Below are positions 8,222 through 16,061 of a stretch of DNA of 64,000 bases, piece by piece (position 1 is the first letter of the stretch; the number at the start of each line of letters is the position of its first letter). Source of the DNA: Treponema sp. (GTDB lineage Bacteria; Spirochaetota; Spirochaetia; Treponematales; Treponemataceae); contig JAILIC010000075.1 in NCBI GenBank assembly GCA_024695475.1, forward strand, positions 54,985-118,984, read 5' to 3'. The position numbers and the translations under genes were made by a program. Below the pieces are notes generated by a model. The model had not been told where the DNA came from. It worked only from the letters and a program-made list of their open reading frames with translations, and did no database searches.

Positions 8222-8458
8222 TTATTTAGCCTTGTTCAGCAGTTTTTTTACGGTTTCAGTTGGCTGAGCACCAACACCGAGCCAGTATTTTACACGTTCG
8301 CTGTTTACAGAAACCTGTTCAGCTTCTGGAGCAACTGGAGCGTATGTACCGACTTCTTCGATAGCTACACCGTCACGAGGCTTACTTGCATCTGTAACTA
8401 CGATACGGTAAGTTGGACGCTTTTTAGCACCGAATCTCTTAAGTCTGATCTTTACCAC
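8222..8458 (-). CDS. rpsP: 30S ribosomal protein S16 (bS16)
   Basis: The 78-aa protein has the full bS16 pattern: [20 protein letters not shown], then [17 protein letters not shown] and [19 protein letters not shown]. The start is GTG at 8458 with GGAGG ten bases upstream. It is the first gene of an eleven-gene operon running to 3292. S16 is needed for assembly of the 30S platform. Confidence 0.96.
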   Translation of the reverse strand: MVKIRLKRFGAKKRPTYRIVVTDASKPRDGVAIEEVGTYAPVAPEAEQVSVNSERVKYWLGVGAQPTETVKKLLNKAK

Positions 8459-8474
8459 TTTTGCTTAACCTCCA

Positions 8475-8504
8475 CAGAACTCAACGGAACTGCGTCAAGT
8501 TCTG
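8475..8504 (-). promoter_or_regulatory. Hairpin in the rpsP leader, next to the ribosome site
   Basis: On the minus strand CAGAACT and AGTTCTG form a perfect 7-bp stem with a 16-nt loop, ending 2 nt before the GGAGG ribosome site of rpsP. It could modulate S16 translation, but no known leader family was recognised. Confidence 0.45.
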
Positions 8505-8558
8505 AAATAGTAACTCCATACCCAGCATAGAATTTACGCTAAAGTATAGTAGTTTGAT

Positions 8559-8587
8559 ACTATATAGTAAAATACCTTCTTAGTCAA
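8559..8587 (-). promoter_or_regulatory. Promoter of the rpsP operon
   Basis: On the minus strand TTGACT (8587-8582) is followed after 17 nt by TATAGT (8564-8559). Transcription would start near 8552, giving a leader of about 95 nt that includes the rpsP hairpin. Confidence 0.65.
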
Positions 8588-8752
8588 TGAAAAACAGGAC
8601 GGCACATCATTATTTAATAAGCTCACTTGGTTATTTTTGAGTCTAAGGTTGTAAAAATATTACTCGTTTTCAGTTGCGATTCTTTCATTAATAAATTAAC
8701 AAAAAAATGCCGGATAGCTTTTTAAGGATTTTTTCCAGAATAAGCTGATAAC

Positions 8753-9117
8753 TTATTTATCTCTCTTCTTTTTATTATACTCAACTTGCACTCCAAAAAG
8801 GGAAAGTGAGATGCTATCCAAAGACTCTGATGTTTTTATATGGTCTTTGAGGTTTTGTTGTATAACCCCTGTATATCATAGAAGAATATTTTCAGATGAA
8901 GGTATATTCAGAATAATGAAATCTTTTTGCTTTTAATTTATTAGCAAAGAGCTGACATAAAGGTTCTCTTGCCACTTCCCCATTGTCCATAAATCAAGAT
9001 GGTCTGATATGGGCTATCTGTTTTTAGTTCTGATACCAATTCCTTAATCAGTCCGATGCGGTCAATATAAGTCGGGGATACTTTTCCGAAACTTGGATTA
9101 AATGGATTGTTTATAAC
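8753..9117 (-). pseudogene. Remnant of an AAA ATPase (ExeA-like NTPase)
   Basis: Translating the minus strand gives NNPFNPSFGKVSPTYIDRIG and then a P-loop, IYGQWGSGKRTFMSALC, ending in a double stop (8941-8943 and next codon). After a frame change the sequence continues with DFIILNIPSSENILL, another stop, then SISLSLFGVQVEYNKKKRDK and a final stop (8753-8755). The pieces read like the consecutive beginning of one NTPase (FNP start, Walker A, strand 2, insertion loop). The gene is therefore a dead fragment: at least one frameshift, several stops, and everything after the first 120 residues lost, including Walker B. Between 8588 and 8752 nothing is recognised. Confidence 0.7.
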
Positions 9118-9175
9118 TTTCCCCTTTATGCAACGTTTTTATAACTTGCGACAAGGCGTATGTGCTGGGACTGAA

Positions 9176-9798
9176 TCAGCCTTGCCCAAAGCGTTTGATT
9201 AATTCTGCCTTGTCATTTATTCCTGTTTTTTCATAAATGCTTGAAATATAGTTTTCGACTGCTCGTTTTTTGATGTTGAGCGTATTTGCAATTTGATCGT
9301 TTGAAGCATGCCGTAAAAGCAAATCCATTACGTCTTTTTCGCGTTGGGTGAGGGCATCGGTAAAAGAGTTAAACTCTTTTAGATTTGTTTGAAGTTCCTT
9401 TTGGATAAAAGTCTCACCGACAAAGACTTTTTCCATACATAAAAGAAGCTCGTCACTGGAGGCGTTTTTAGAAATATAACCGGAGGCACCGTTTGAAATG
9501 GTGTTTTGTACCACTCCTGGCGAAAAGAACATTGAATAGACGATGTTTTTTGTTCAGGATAGAGTTCGTGGAGTTGTTTTACCAAGTCAAAGCCGGTGTC
9601 CTTACCATAAAAATTAAGATCGCTTATGATGATGGATGGGAGCTCTCCTTTGAGAGAAAACTGTGCAAGATCATCAAGGGCTGTCTTTTCATTTCCTGCA
9701 CTTCCACAACCAATCCAGTCGGAATTATGTTGAATGTACGATGTTGTTCCAAGCCGTAAAAGCTCATGATCATCAATTATATAGAAAGTCTTTTTCAT
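9176..9798 (-). pseudogene. NarL/LuxR-type response regulator, frameshifted
   Basis: From ATG 9798 the receiver domain reads MKKTFYIIDDHELLRLGTT and SIIISDLNFYGKDTGFDLV, with the acidic pair DD and the phospho-acceptor Asp in SDLNF. After LHELYPEQ the frame is lost at an A6 run (9546-9551 on plus as T6); one more A would restore KNIVYSMFFSPGVVQNTISN and the receiver end. The C-terminal GerE/LuxR helix-turn-helix is intact: LTQREKDVMDLLLRHASNDQ and VENYISSIYEKTGIN. It lies 7 nt after the sensor kinase gene, which is also broken, so the pair is best read as decaying. Confidence 0.82.
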
Positions 9799-9805
9799 TT
9801 TTACA

Positions 9806-10741
9806 TTAAATCTCCACGGTAAGACGAGTGCCAGAGTCTTCATCGGAAAATACGTCACTGTACCGTCAAGCAGTTTGGTGCGTTCAAAGATATTGCGGAG
9901 CCCAAAGTGAGTGGTTTTTATATTTTCAAATAAGCCGTTGTTAATGGTATGTACCAGTTTTGCATCCATACCAATTCCATCATCAGTGATAATGATTTTT
10001 AGCTTTTTTTTTTGTTTTTCTAAAAAATACGGTTGCTTCAGTTGCTTTTGCATGTTTTTGAATGTTTTGTAAAGCTTCTTGTATGATACGGTAGATGTTC
10101 ATAAGTTCATCATTGTTCCATTTTTCAAAATTTACGAAGTGAGAATCACATACCGCTCGAAACTGAAAATGAGAGTTTTCTGTATCAAAAAGCTTTTGCC
10201 CCAAGAGATTGATGGCAGACAGTATGTTACTTCCTGTAATGACAGGTGGGGTAAGGTTATAGCAGAGCTTTCGGATACTTTCGATATTGTCATTTTGTGT
10301 TGCAATGATTTGCTTTGCAGCCTCTTTGTCCTCAAGATTTTCTGCAAGGAGCGATACATACCGTAGGCTTTGGGCAATGGAGTCATGCAGTTCTTGGCTG
10401 ATACGACGCCGTTCTGCTTCTTAGATTTGGATGGAGTGTTGTAAAAATTGCTCTGAGTTATAGATTATTCTATCCTTTTGCTTGCTTTCGCGGATATTAA
10501 GGATAATAAGAATGATTGCCCCAACAACTATTGTTGCAAAAAGCCATACAAAGTAGGTAAAGAATTTTTTGTGCGTCTCTTCAAGCTTTTGGTTCTCTTG
10601 TTCAAGTTGTGCAATGGTATCGTCCTTTTCCTGAATGATTGATTGCACTACTGATTCATATTCTTTGTTTGGTACAGTATCTGCCTGACAGGGAATGATA
10701 AGGAACAGAGATGCTAATAATATGGAAAGTATTGTTTTCAT
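9806..10741 (-). pseudogene. NarL-family sensor histidine kinase, multiply disrupted
   Basis: The gene starts with a signal peptide (MKTILSILLASLFLIIPCQA), a coiled coil rich in Gln/Glu and a membrane segment (YFVWLFATIVVGAIILIILN). An in-frame TAA at 10421-10423 then interrupts just before the HisKA_3 phospho-acceptor box EAERRRISQELHDSIAQSLR. The following part (LTPPVITGSNILSAINLLG, then NIYRIIQEALQNIQKHAKA) is normal. A second lesion is an A10 tract (10004-10013) with one base too many before the ATPase G1 box IIITDDGIGM. A third is a missing base at 9847-9850 before the end DSGTRLTVEI. A stop plus two frameshifts make it a pseudogene. Confidence 0.85.
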
Positions 10742-10783
10742 ATGCGAAAATCCTGATATATAGTATTACGCATGCCTACCTCT

Positions 10784-11389
10784 CTATTGATTTAGACAAG
10801 ATTGTGTTTTTTGATATAGCTTAAAGATACCAAATCCTGCAAATGTTGTGATTACTCTGTCTAATGTTGTGACAGGAATGCGTCAAACTATGGCAGAAAC
10901 AAGAAAGGTAAACTGTTCTCCCTTAAAGGCATAGATAATGCAATCGAACGTCCAATTTTTTTCATTGAATGCATAGGTAAAATAACTGATATAGCCTGAT
11001 ACGACAGAACAGGCAAGTCCTGCGAGTATTGCGGCAGTAAGAATATATAAAAAGGTGAGATTTACTCCTTGATGGAGTTTTTCTTTTTTGCGGAGAAAAA
11101 GCCAGGTGACTGCAATAATTGTTATGGCAGAAAAGACATAGAGATATACATAATCTGTTTTTCCATAAAAAAGGATTAGTTTAAGGCAAACGATGCCAAT
11201 AAAAATGATATATTCAATAAATGCCTCTACAGGACCGAATAAAAACAATGCGGCAATCATAAAGATGGTATCAAAAAAGAGCGGAGTACTGAGCACGTCC
11301 TGAAAGAATGTGGTGGTACAAAAATCCAAAATACTAAAAAGGAAAATAGTAAGTGTAAGCACAGTAAAGTGTTTTATTTTTTGATTCAT
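10784..11389 (-). pseudogene. Multi-pass membrane protein with internal TGA stop
   Basis: From ATG 11389 the product is hydrophobic with about five membrane segments (HFTVLTLTIFLFSILDF, TIFMIAALFLFGPVEAFIEY, FLYILTAAILAGLACSVVSG). TGA at 10883-10885 ends the frame after FLVSAIV. Translation past this stop continues in the same frame with RIPVTTLDRVITTFAGFGIF and KLYQK to a TAG at 10784-10786, which looks like the natural tail. The family is not named with confidence; it resembles ECF-type or MASE-like membrane sensors and sits just upstream of the broken kinase, so it may have been its membrane partner. Confidence 0.65.
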
Positions 11390-11519
11390 ACTTTTGTAGT
11401 ATTGTATATTTTTAATGGTGTCTGGTAAATCGAGTAAATAAAAACGTCCGTCTGAATGAGGCTGTAAGGCTAGAATGAAAATCCTCAAACATGCAGACGG
11501 ACGGGTGTAGAAAAAGTGA

Positions 11520-11732
11520 TTAGAGCTTGTATGCTACACCAAGATTGATTCCTGGTGCTGCATAGGATGAATGGGAATCATGATCGCTGTCGGTATAGGT
11601 GTACTGACCAAAGAGACCTGTTTCCAACTTGAATGAAAGACCAGAATCCTTGTGTGCAAATCCTGGCTGCCATCCGAATCTGAAATCACATGGAACAACG
11701 CCCACATGTGTTTGATAATTTGATATGAACAT
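11520..11732 (-). pseudogene. C-terminal fragment of an outer-membrane beta-barrel protein
   Basis: A 70-residue frame ends with alternating polar/aromatic strands: DFRFGWQPGFAHKDSGLSFK, LETGLFGQYTYTD and APGINLGVAYKL. This is the pattern of the last barrel strands of treponemal outer-membrane proteins. No signal peptide or upstream barrel strands are found before it (the sequence beyond 11735 is AT-rich and stop-filled), so it is a leftover 3' end rather than a working gene. The frame starts at an ATG but has no ribosome site. Confidence 0.55.
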
Positions 11733-11735
11733 AAT

Positions 11736-12677
11736 CTAAACGAAAATGAAAAATAAAAGAAAGTGCGTTTTACGCACCGATTTGTTTTGTTTTTAAGAAA
11801 TTCAAGTAACGCACAAAAGGAAATATGCAATTTTTTACGTAATGAATTGCCACAATATATAAAAGACATTACTGACAAACGCTTCCCAATTCAAGAAAGT
11901 GATAATAATTAACATATAATTATGACAAAAATATAAAAAGTTTCTCCTTTTTACAAAATCACACACATTTCACATCAGAAAGAACCTTTATTATATGACT
12001 CTCGTCGATACGCAATTCTTGACAAAAGATTCCGCACGACAGTCAGAATACAGTTTTACAACAATCATTATGACGAGGGGTACCAGGTAATTCTTTGTAT
12101 CTAGATACAAAAGTACTCTCTAACTACAAATACATACTTTCTCTAGTTAGAAAATAAAATACTCTCTAGCTAGAGAGGACTCTCACGACTGGGGGCATCA
12201 CAGATTACGATGCGGAACCATCGTATACAAAACACTGGAAACATCACGAGTTCCGCACTGGGAAGTATTAACAGGCAAGACTAGCCATATTGCAGCAGGT
12301 GGAAGCATGACATCCAATGAGTTGAAACTGCCTCATTACACATTTCCTAAAACTTGTATTTTCTATCATTGCCTCAACGACAGTTAGCGTGAGTGCGACT
12401 ACAACTATCGTAAAGGGGGCTACGATAACTAACGTAGAGGGGCTGTGAGACACCGTTAAAGACATTCTAGCGATACTGTCACCAACAGCTGCATTTTTCA
12501 TACAGCACTCACTTCTGGACAAAAATGCTTGATAAATGTTTCTGGTACGATAGCTTTTATGTACGGTATACACTATTCATGTTACCCCTCCCGTACGAAC
12601 AAAAATCATTGCTTTAAAACAAAAATCATATACACTATTAAGTAAAGGTTATTTTTAATACGTATAAGGTGGATAGC
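11736..12677. other. Non-coding stretch rich in palindromes
   Basis: No convincing gene is present. An open frame on the minus strand (12268-12573) has low-complexity Thr/Val content and no family match. The stretch contains a cluster of CTAG-centred palindromes (12094-12177), a hairpin TACGATG/CATCGTA at about 12207-12226, an inverted pair GCGGAAC/GTTCCGC about 40 nt apart just after, and TATCGTA/TACGATA around 12397-12425. It separates the gene graveyard from the lipoprotein gene. Confidence 0.6.
12094..12177. repeat. Cluster of CTAG-centred palindromic sites (array 1)
   Basis: Four related elements occur within 84 bp: an 18-bp perfect palindrome centred on CTAG (12094-12111, TTTGTATCTAGATACAAA), TACTCTCTAACTA (from 12114), TACTTTCTCTAGTTAGA (from 12135) and TACT before a 16-bp perfect palindrome CTCTCTAGCTAGAGAG (12162-12177). 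They look like a set of binding sites for one dimeric factor. A similar cluster lies at 57012-57100. Confidence 0.5.
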
Positions 12678-13661
12678 ATGAAAAAAACGTTTTTTCTTTA
12701 TTTGATAGGAGCGGCAGCAGGACTTTCTCTGCTGATTGGCTGTGCAAGCACTTCATCCAAAACAGCTGATGATTATGCTGCACTGTATAGTGCAATGGTA
12801 CAGGCAAACACGCGCACGCAACTGCTCTCCCGGCACAACAATTATAGCACTAATACGATATCAATACATGATACGCATGGCACCTTGCAGACACAAGCTT
12901 ATGGCTTTGACAGGCTGTACCATTATGTACAAAGCGATGCTGTTTACGAGATACAAGACTATTCCAGTTTTGGCAACGAAACAACCATAGACGAAGTCTT
13001 GTATACAACTACCGACAAGTACTGGAACATTCATAAAGCAGACGGTACCGAAAAGAAAATAGCCTCATGGTATGCCATGACAGACAAAGAAATACCAGAC
13101 TATCAAGAGTCTCTGGATTTTTCTAGTCCCATCGGCGATGGCAAAGATAGTGGGGAGCACATAGTAGCAACCAAGGACAATAAAAACGGTACGATGTCAA
13201 TCGTTACCAACGCTCCAGCAACCTCTGCTACTGATATCGAGAACATACCTGATGCCTGGCGCGATGCAACAGTCGAGTATACCTATCTTGTCGATACACA
13301 GACACTTGAACTGCAAAAGCTCACCGTTGTCATCTGTACAAAAAAGGAACGAATCAATTTTATAGAAGAAACCGTTACCTATGATGCATCTGCTCCACAA
13401 GAATATGAATCCATGCGTACTTTTGCACAAAAAGATATCTTTAAACCTGCCGAGCATACTCGTACCGTGACGGTAGTCTACAACCCAGGCACAAGTGCCG
13501 AAGAGCGTTTTTCTAAAACGGGTAATACTGCCTACGGTATCAGTCCAATACCGAGAAAGGGGTATAAAGGTTACAAGGATCCTGCCGGTACCATCCCCTT
13601 TAATGGCAGTGATGGTAAATCCGATGTTATCATTTATGCACTTCCTGCTACCAGTAAGTAA
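12678..13661 (+). CDS. Putative lipoprotein (327 aa)
   Basis: ATG 12678 has an AAGGTGG ribosome site 7 nt upstream. The first 22 residues form a lipoprotein signal (MKKTFFLYLIGAAAGLSLLIG) followed by the lipobox cysteine in LIGCAS, so the mature protein would be anchored in a membrane. The rest has the look of an outer-surface beta-rich protein: repeated Tyr/Thr-rich strands (TLQTQAYGFDRLYHYVQSD, VEYTYLVDTQTLELQKLTVV), which suggests a LolA/LppX-like clam fold but with no family proof. No enzyme motif is visible. It is isolated between the palindrome-rich stretch and the ferredoxin pair. Confidence 0.85.
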   Translation: MKKTFFLYLIGAAAGLSLLIGCASTSSKTADDYAALYSAMVQANTRTQLLSRHNNYSTNTISIHDTHGTLQTQAYGFDRLYHYVQSDAVYEIQDYSSFGNETTIDEVLYTTTDKYWNIHKADGTEKKIASWYAMTDKEIPDYQESLDFSSPIGDGKDSGEHIVATKDNKNGTMSIVTNAPATSATDIENIPDAWRDATVEYTYLVDTQTLELQKLTVVICTKKERINFIEETVTYDASAPQEYESMRTFAQKDIFKPAEHTRTVTVVYNPGTSAEERFSKTGNTAYGISPIPRKGYKGYKDPAGTIPFNGSDGKSDVIIYALPATSK

Positions 13662-13757
13662 ATAGAATAGAACCACTAAAAACCTCTGTTGTGTGCATAA
13701 GTCACAGAACTCAATCTGATAAAAGTATATAGTATATGCAAACAACAGGAGGCTACA

Positions 13758-13964
13758 ATGGCGGGAACAAAACGAACGGCACACATCGATACCAGTTTAT
13801 GTGTTGCCTGTGGAGCTTGTGTACCAGTTTGTCCACGTGAAGCGTTACACATTCATAACGGGATGTATTCGCAAGTTGATGAGACACTCTGCATAGGTTG
13901 CGGACGATGTGCTAAGGAGTGTCCAGCTTCTATTATTACGGTTACTTCAGAGGGGGCAGCATGA
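13758..13964 (+). CDS. 2[4Fe-4S] ferredoxin-type protein
   Basis: The 68-aa protein has two complete CxxCxxCxxxCP motifs: CVACGACVPVCP and CIGCGRCAKECP, each able to hold one 4Fe-4S cluster. The start ATG 13758 follows GGAGG. Its stop overlaps the start of the next gene as ATGA (13961-13964), so the two products are made together. The likely role is electron transfer to or from the membrane iron-sulfur protein encoded next; the final partner is not evident in the window. Confidence 0.9.
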   Translation: MAGTKRTAHIDTSLCVACGACVPVCPREALHIHNGMYSQVDETLCIGCGRCAKECPASIITVTSEGAA

Positions 13965-14545
13965 AACAAACAAAAAAATGGTACGATTATCTCTGGATTG
14001 CCAGCTCACTCTATTTAGTATTGGGATTTTTTAACATCATGTTTGGCTGGCTCGGAATGCTTTGCTTTATCATCCCACTGTGCATTGCCATATTTGGCGG
14101 TAACAAATCCTATTGCAACCGATATTGCGGTAGAGGCCAGCTCTTTAATGTACTGGGTAATAAACTAAAACTGTCTCATAAGCATGACATACCGGCATTT
14201 ATTAAAAGTCCATGGTTTAGATATGGATTCCTTACCTTTTTTATGACCATGTTTATTATTATGCTCTACAATACCTATACCGTATTTATTGGCAGCAGTG
14301 ACTTACGACAAGTGGTAAAACTGTTTTGGACATTCAAGGTACCTTGGAAGTGGGCATACCATCATGAAGTTTTTCCATTATGGACGGTACAGTTTGCCTA
14401 CGGCTTTTATTCCATGATGCTTACATCAACACTGTTAGGTATCATAACCATGGTGTTATTTAAGCCTCGCTCATGGTGTGTGTATTGTCCCATGGGTACA
14501 ATGACGCAAAGCATTTGTAAAATTAAAGGCTTGCACAAACAATAA
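13961..14545 (+). CDS. Membrane iron-sulfur protein of the NapH/NosR-C/YccM type
   Basis: The 194-aa product has about four or five membrane spans (LWIASSLYLVLGFFNIMFGW, FLTFFMTMFIIMLYNTYTVF, MLTSTLLGIITMVLF). It also has the two Cys pairs that flank them in the NapH/NosR/RdxA group: YCNRYCGRGQ and WCVYCPMGTMTQ. It lacks the separate C-terminal ferredoxin domain of NapH, which here is supplied by the overlapping upstream ferredoxin gene. The start is ATG 13961, inside the ferredoxin stop. The group passes electrons between quinones or flavins and iron-sulfur proteins. The electron acceptor here is unknown. Confidence 0.82.
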   Translation: MKQTKKWYDYLWIASSLYLVLGFFNIMFGWLGMLCFIIPLCIAIFGGNKSYCNRYCGRGQLFNVLGNKLKLSHKHDIPAFIKSPWFRYGFLTFFMTMFIIMLYNTYTVFIGSSDLRQVVKLFWTFKVPWKWAYHHEVFPLWTVQFAYGFYSMMLTSTLLGIITMVLFKPRSWCVYCPMGTMTQSICKIKGLHKQ

Positions 14546-14561
14546 AGCCTTAAAAACAACA

Positions 14562-14587
14562 GGGCTGTCCAACCAATTGGACAGCCC
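14562..14587. terminator. Bidirectional hairpin between convergent units
   Basis: GGGCTGTCC and GGACAGCCC form a 9-bp GC-rich stem, extended by two A-T pairs around a CCAA loop. It lies between the plus-strand iron-sulfur pair (stop 14545) and the minus-strand ABC operon (stop 14613). The minus-strand side is followed by TGTTGTTTTT, the plus side only by a weak T run. Confidence 0.7.
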
Positions 14588-14612
14588 TTATAGTACAAAA
14601 TGATTCTCTTTT

Positions 14613-15383
14613 TTATCTGTTTACAAATCTACTCAAAAAGGCCTTTGTACGCTCCATCTGCGGATTTGCTATTACTTCTTCAGGCTTACCCTGCTCTACG
14701 ATGACTCCACCATCCATAAAAATGATATAGTCACTTAAGTCACGGGCAAACTGCATCTCATGAGTAACAACAACCATCGTCATTTTTTCGGCAGCAAGGC
14801 TTTTAATGACCGCAAGGATTTCGCCAGTCAATTCTGGATCAAGTGCGCTTGTTGGCTCATCAAAAAGCAATACTTTTGGTTTCATTGCCAAAGCTCGGGC
14901 AATAGAAACACGCTGTTGCTGTCCACCACTTAACTCACAGGGGTAAGCAGCAGCTTTATTTTCCAATCCCATCTTTTTAAGCAAGGCAAAAGCTACTTGC
15001 TCTGCCTCATTTTTTGTTTTATGCAAAACTTGGATCTGAGGATCAGTGATATTTTGTAATACTGACAGATGCGGAAACAAATTAAAGTTTTGGAATACCA
15101 AGCCAAGTTTTAATCCAATGGCTGCCTGAGTTGCCTTATCAGCGTATACCCCGTCAGTAACCAGCTCCATGCCATCAATTGCAATGGTACCACCAGTTAC
15201 ATCAGACAGCTGAGTTATGCAACGGAGCAACGTAGACTTACCAGAGCCCGATGGTCCGATAATACCCAATACCTCACCCTCATATACTGAAAATGAAATA
15301 TCTTTTAATACTTCTACACCATCAGCAAATGTTTTTTTTACATGTTCTACCCTAATTACCTGGGCATTTGTTGTATCACTCAT
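14613..15383 (-). CDS. Polar amino-acid ABC transporter ATP-binding protein (GlnQ/HisP type)
   Basis: The 256-aa ATPase has Walker [12 protein letters not shown], the signature [17 protein letters not shown], Walker [15 protein letters not shown] and the H-loop [12 protein letters not shown], in an order and length typical of the polar amino-acid uptake family. ATG 15383 is preferred because AGGTG lies 6 nt upstream; a GTG at 15392 would lie within that ribosome site. It follows the permease gene immediately and closes an operon with argH first. Arginine or ornithine is the probable substrate because of this context, not because of any residue. Confidence 0.93.
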   Translation of the reverse strand: MSDTTNAQVIRVEHVKKTFADGVEVLKDISFSVYEGEVLGIIGPSGSGKSTLLRCITQLSDVTGGTIAIDGMELVTDGVYADKATQAAIGLKLGLVFQNFNLFPHLSVLQNITDPQIQVLHKTKNEAEQVAFALLKKMGLENKAAAYPCELSGGQQQRVSIARALAMKPKVLLFDEPTSALDPELTGEILAVIKSLAAEKMTMVVVTHEMQFARDLSDYIIFMDGGVIVEQGKPEEVIANPQMERTKAFLSRFVNR

Positions 15384-15392
15384 AGAATGCAC

Positions 15393-16061
15393 CTATCTAT
15401 AGTAAGAAAGTTTTTTCTCTAACAGGCGGAATCCAACTGAAACAGCCCAGTTCATGACAAAATAAAAAACACCCGCAATAAACAACGGTGTCGTCGAAAA
15501 CAGTCTACTTGATGACGTCTGTGCAACATGGAGCAGCTCGCCAACACCAATAACCTGTATCAATGCGGTATCTTTTACCAAAGTAATAACTTCATTACCC
15601 ATAGCTGGCACAATACGTTTGATTACCTGTGGTAAAATAATGCGAAAAAAAGTCTGAGCTTTTGTATAACCGAGCACTTTACAGGCTTCATACTGTCCCC
15701 GAGGAATCGACTCTATGCCCCCACGATAAATTTCTGCAAAATAGGCAGCATAATTAACTGAAAGGGCAACAATTGCAGCAACAAAACGTGGCCAATTTAA
15801 CCTGATAGAAAGACCAAACCGTTTATTGAGCCAGATAACAAAAATACCCGGACCAAAATAAACAACAATCAGCTGCAACATCAGTGGCGTACCACGAATG
15901 ATCAACATGAACACATTAGCTATCTGGGACAATATCCCATTTTTTGACATACGAGCCATGGCAATAGGCAATGCCAATGGTAAAGAGAATAGTAATGTCA
16001 AAAAAAACACCTCCAGGGAAACAACACTTCCCTGGAGCATGATGAGAATCATTTTACTCAT
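15393..16061 (-). CDS. Polar amino-acid ABC transporter permease (HisM/GlnP type)
   Basis: The 222-aa membrane protein has the family start MILIMLQGSVVSLEVFFLTL and the motif region ESIPRGQYEACKVLGYTKAQ, followed by FFRIILPQVIKRIVPAMGNE. This matches the EAA loop that docks on the ATPase. About five membrane spans are seen. The ATG follows the stop of the binding-protein gene directly. One permease gene is present, so it probably works as a homodimer. Confidence 0.93.
   Translation of the reverse strand: MSKMILIMLQGSVVSLEVFFLTLLFSLPLALPIAMARMSKNGILSQIANVFMLIIRGTPLMLQLIVVYFGPGIFVIWLNKRFGLSIRLNWPRFVAAIVALSVNYAAYFAEIYRGGIESIPRGQYEACKVLGYTKAQTFFRIILPQVIKRIVPAMGNEVITLVKDTALIQVIGVGELLHVAQTSSSRLFSTTPLFIAGVFYFVMNWAVSVGFRLLEKKLSYYR

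Noticed and set aside
10883-10885. In-frame TGA as a possible selenocysteine codon
   Set aside because: The residue lies in a membrane/terminal region without a redox motif, no SECIS-like hairpin was seen right after it, and the neighbouring genes are plainly pseudogenes. A nonsense mutation is simpler.
12090-12480. Integron attC sites or CRISPR repeats
   Set aside because: The palindromes do not show the RYYYAAC/GTTRRRY ends of attC and have no regular repeat-spacer spacing; no integrase or cas gene is near.
12268-12573. 101-aa minus-strand ORF
   Set aside because: Low-complexity Val/Thr composition, no ribosome site, overlaps a hairpin-rich region and has no family resemblance.
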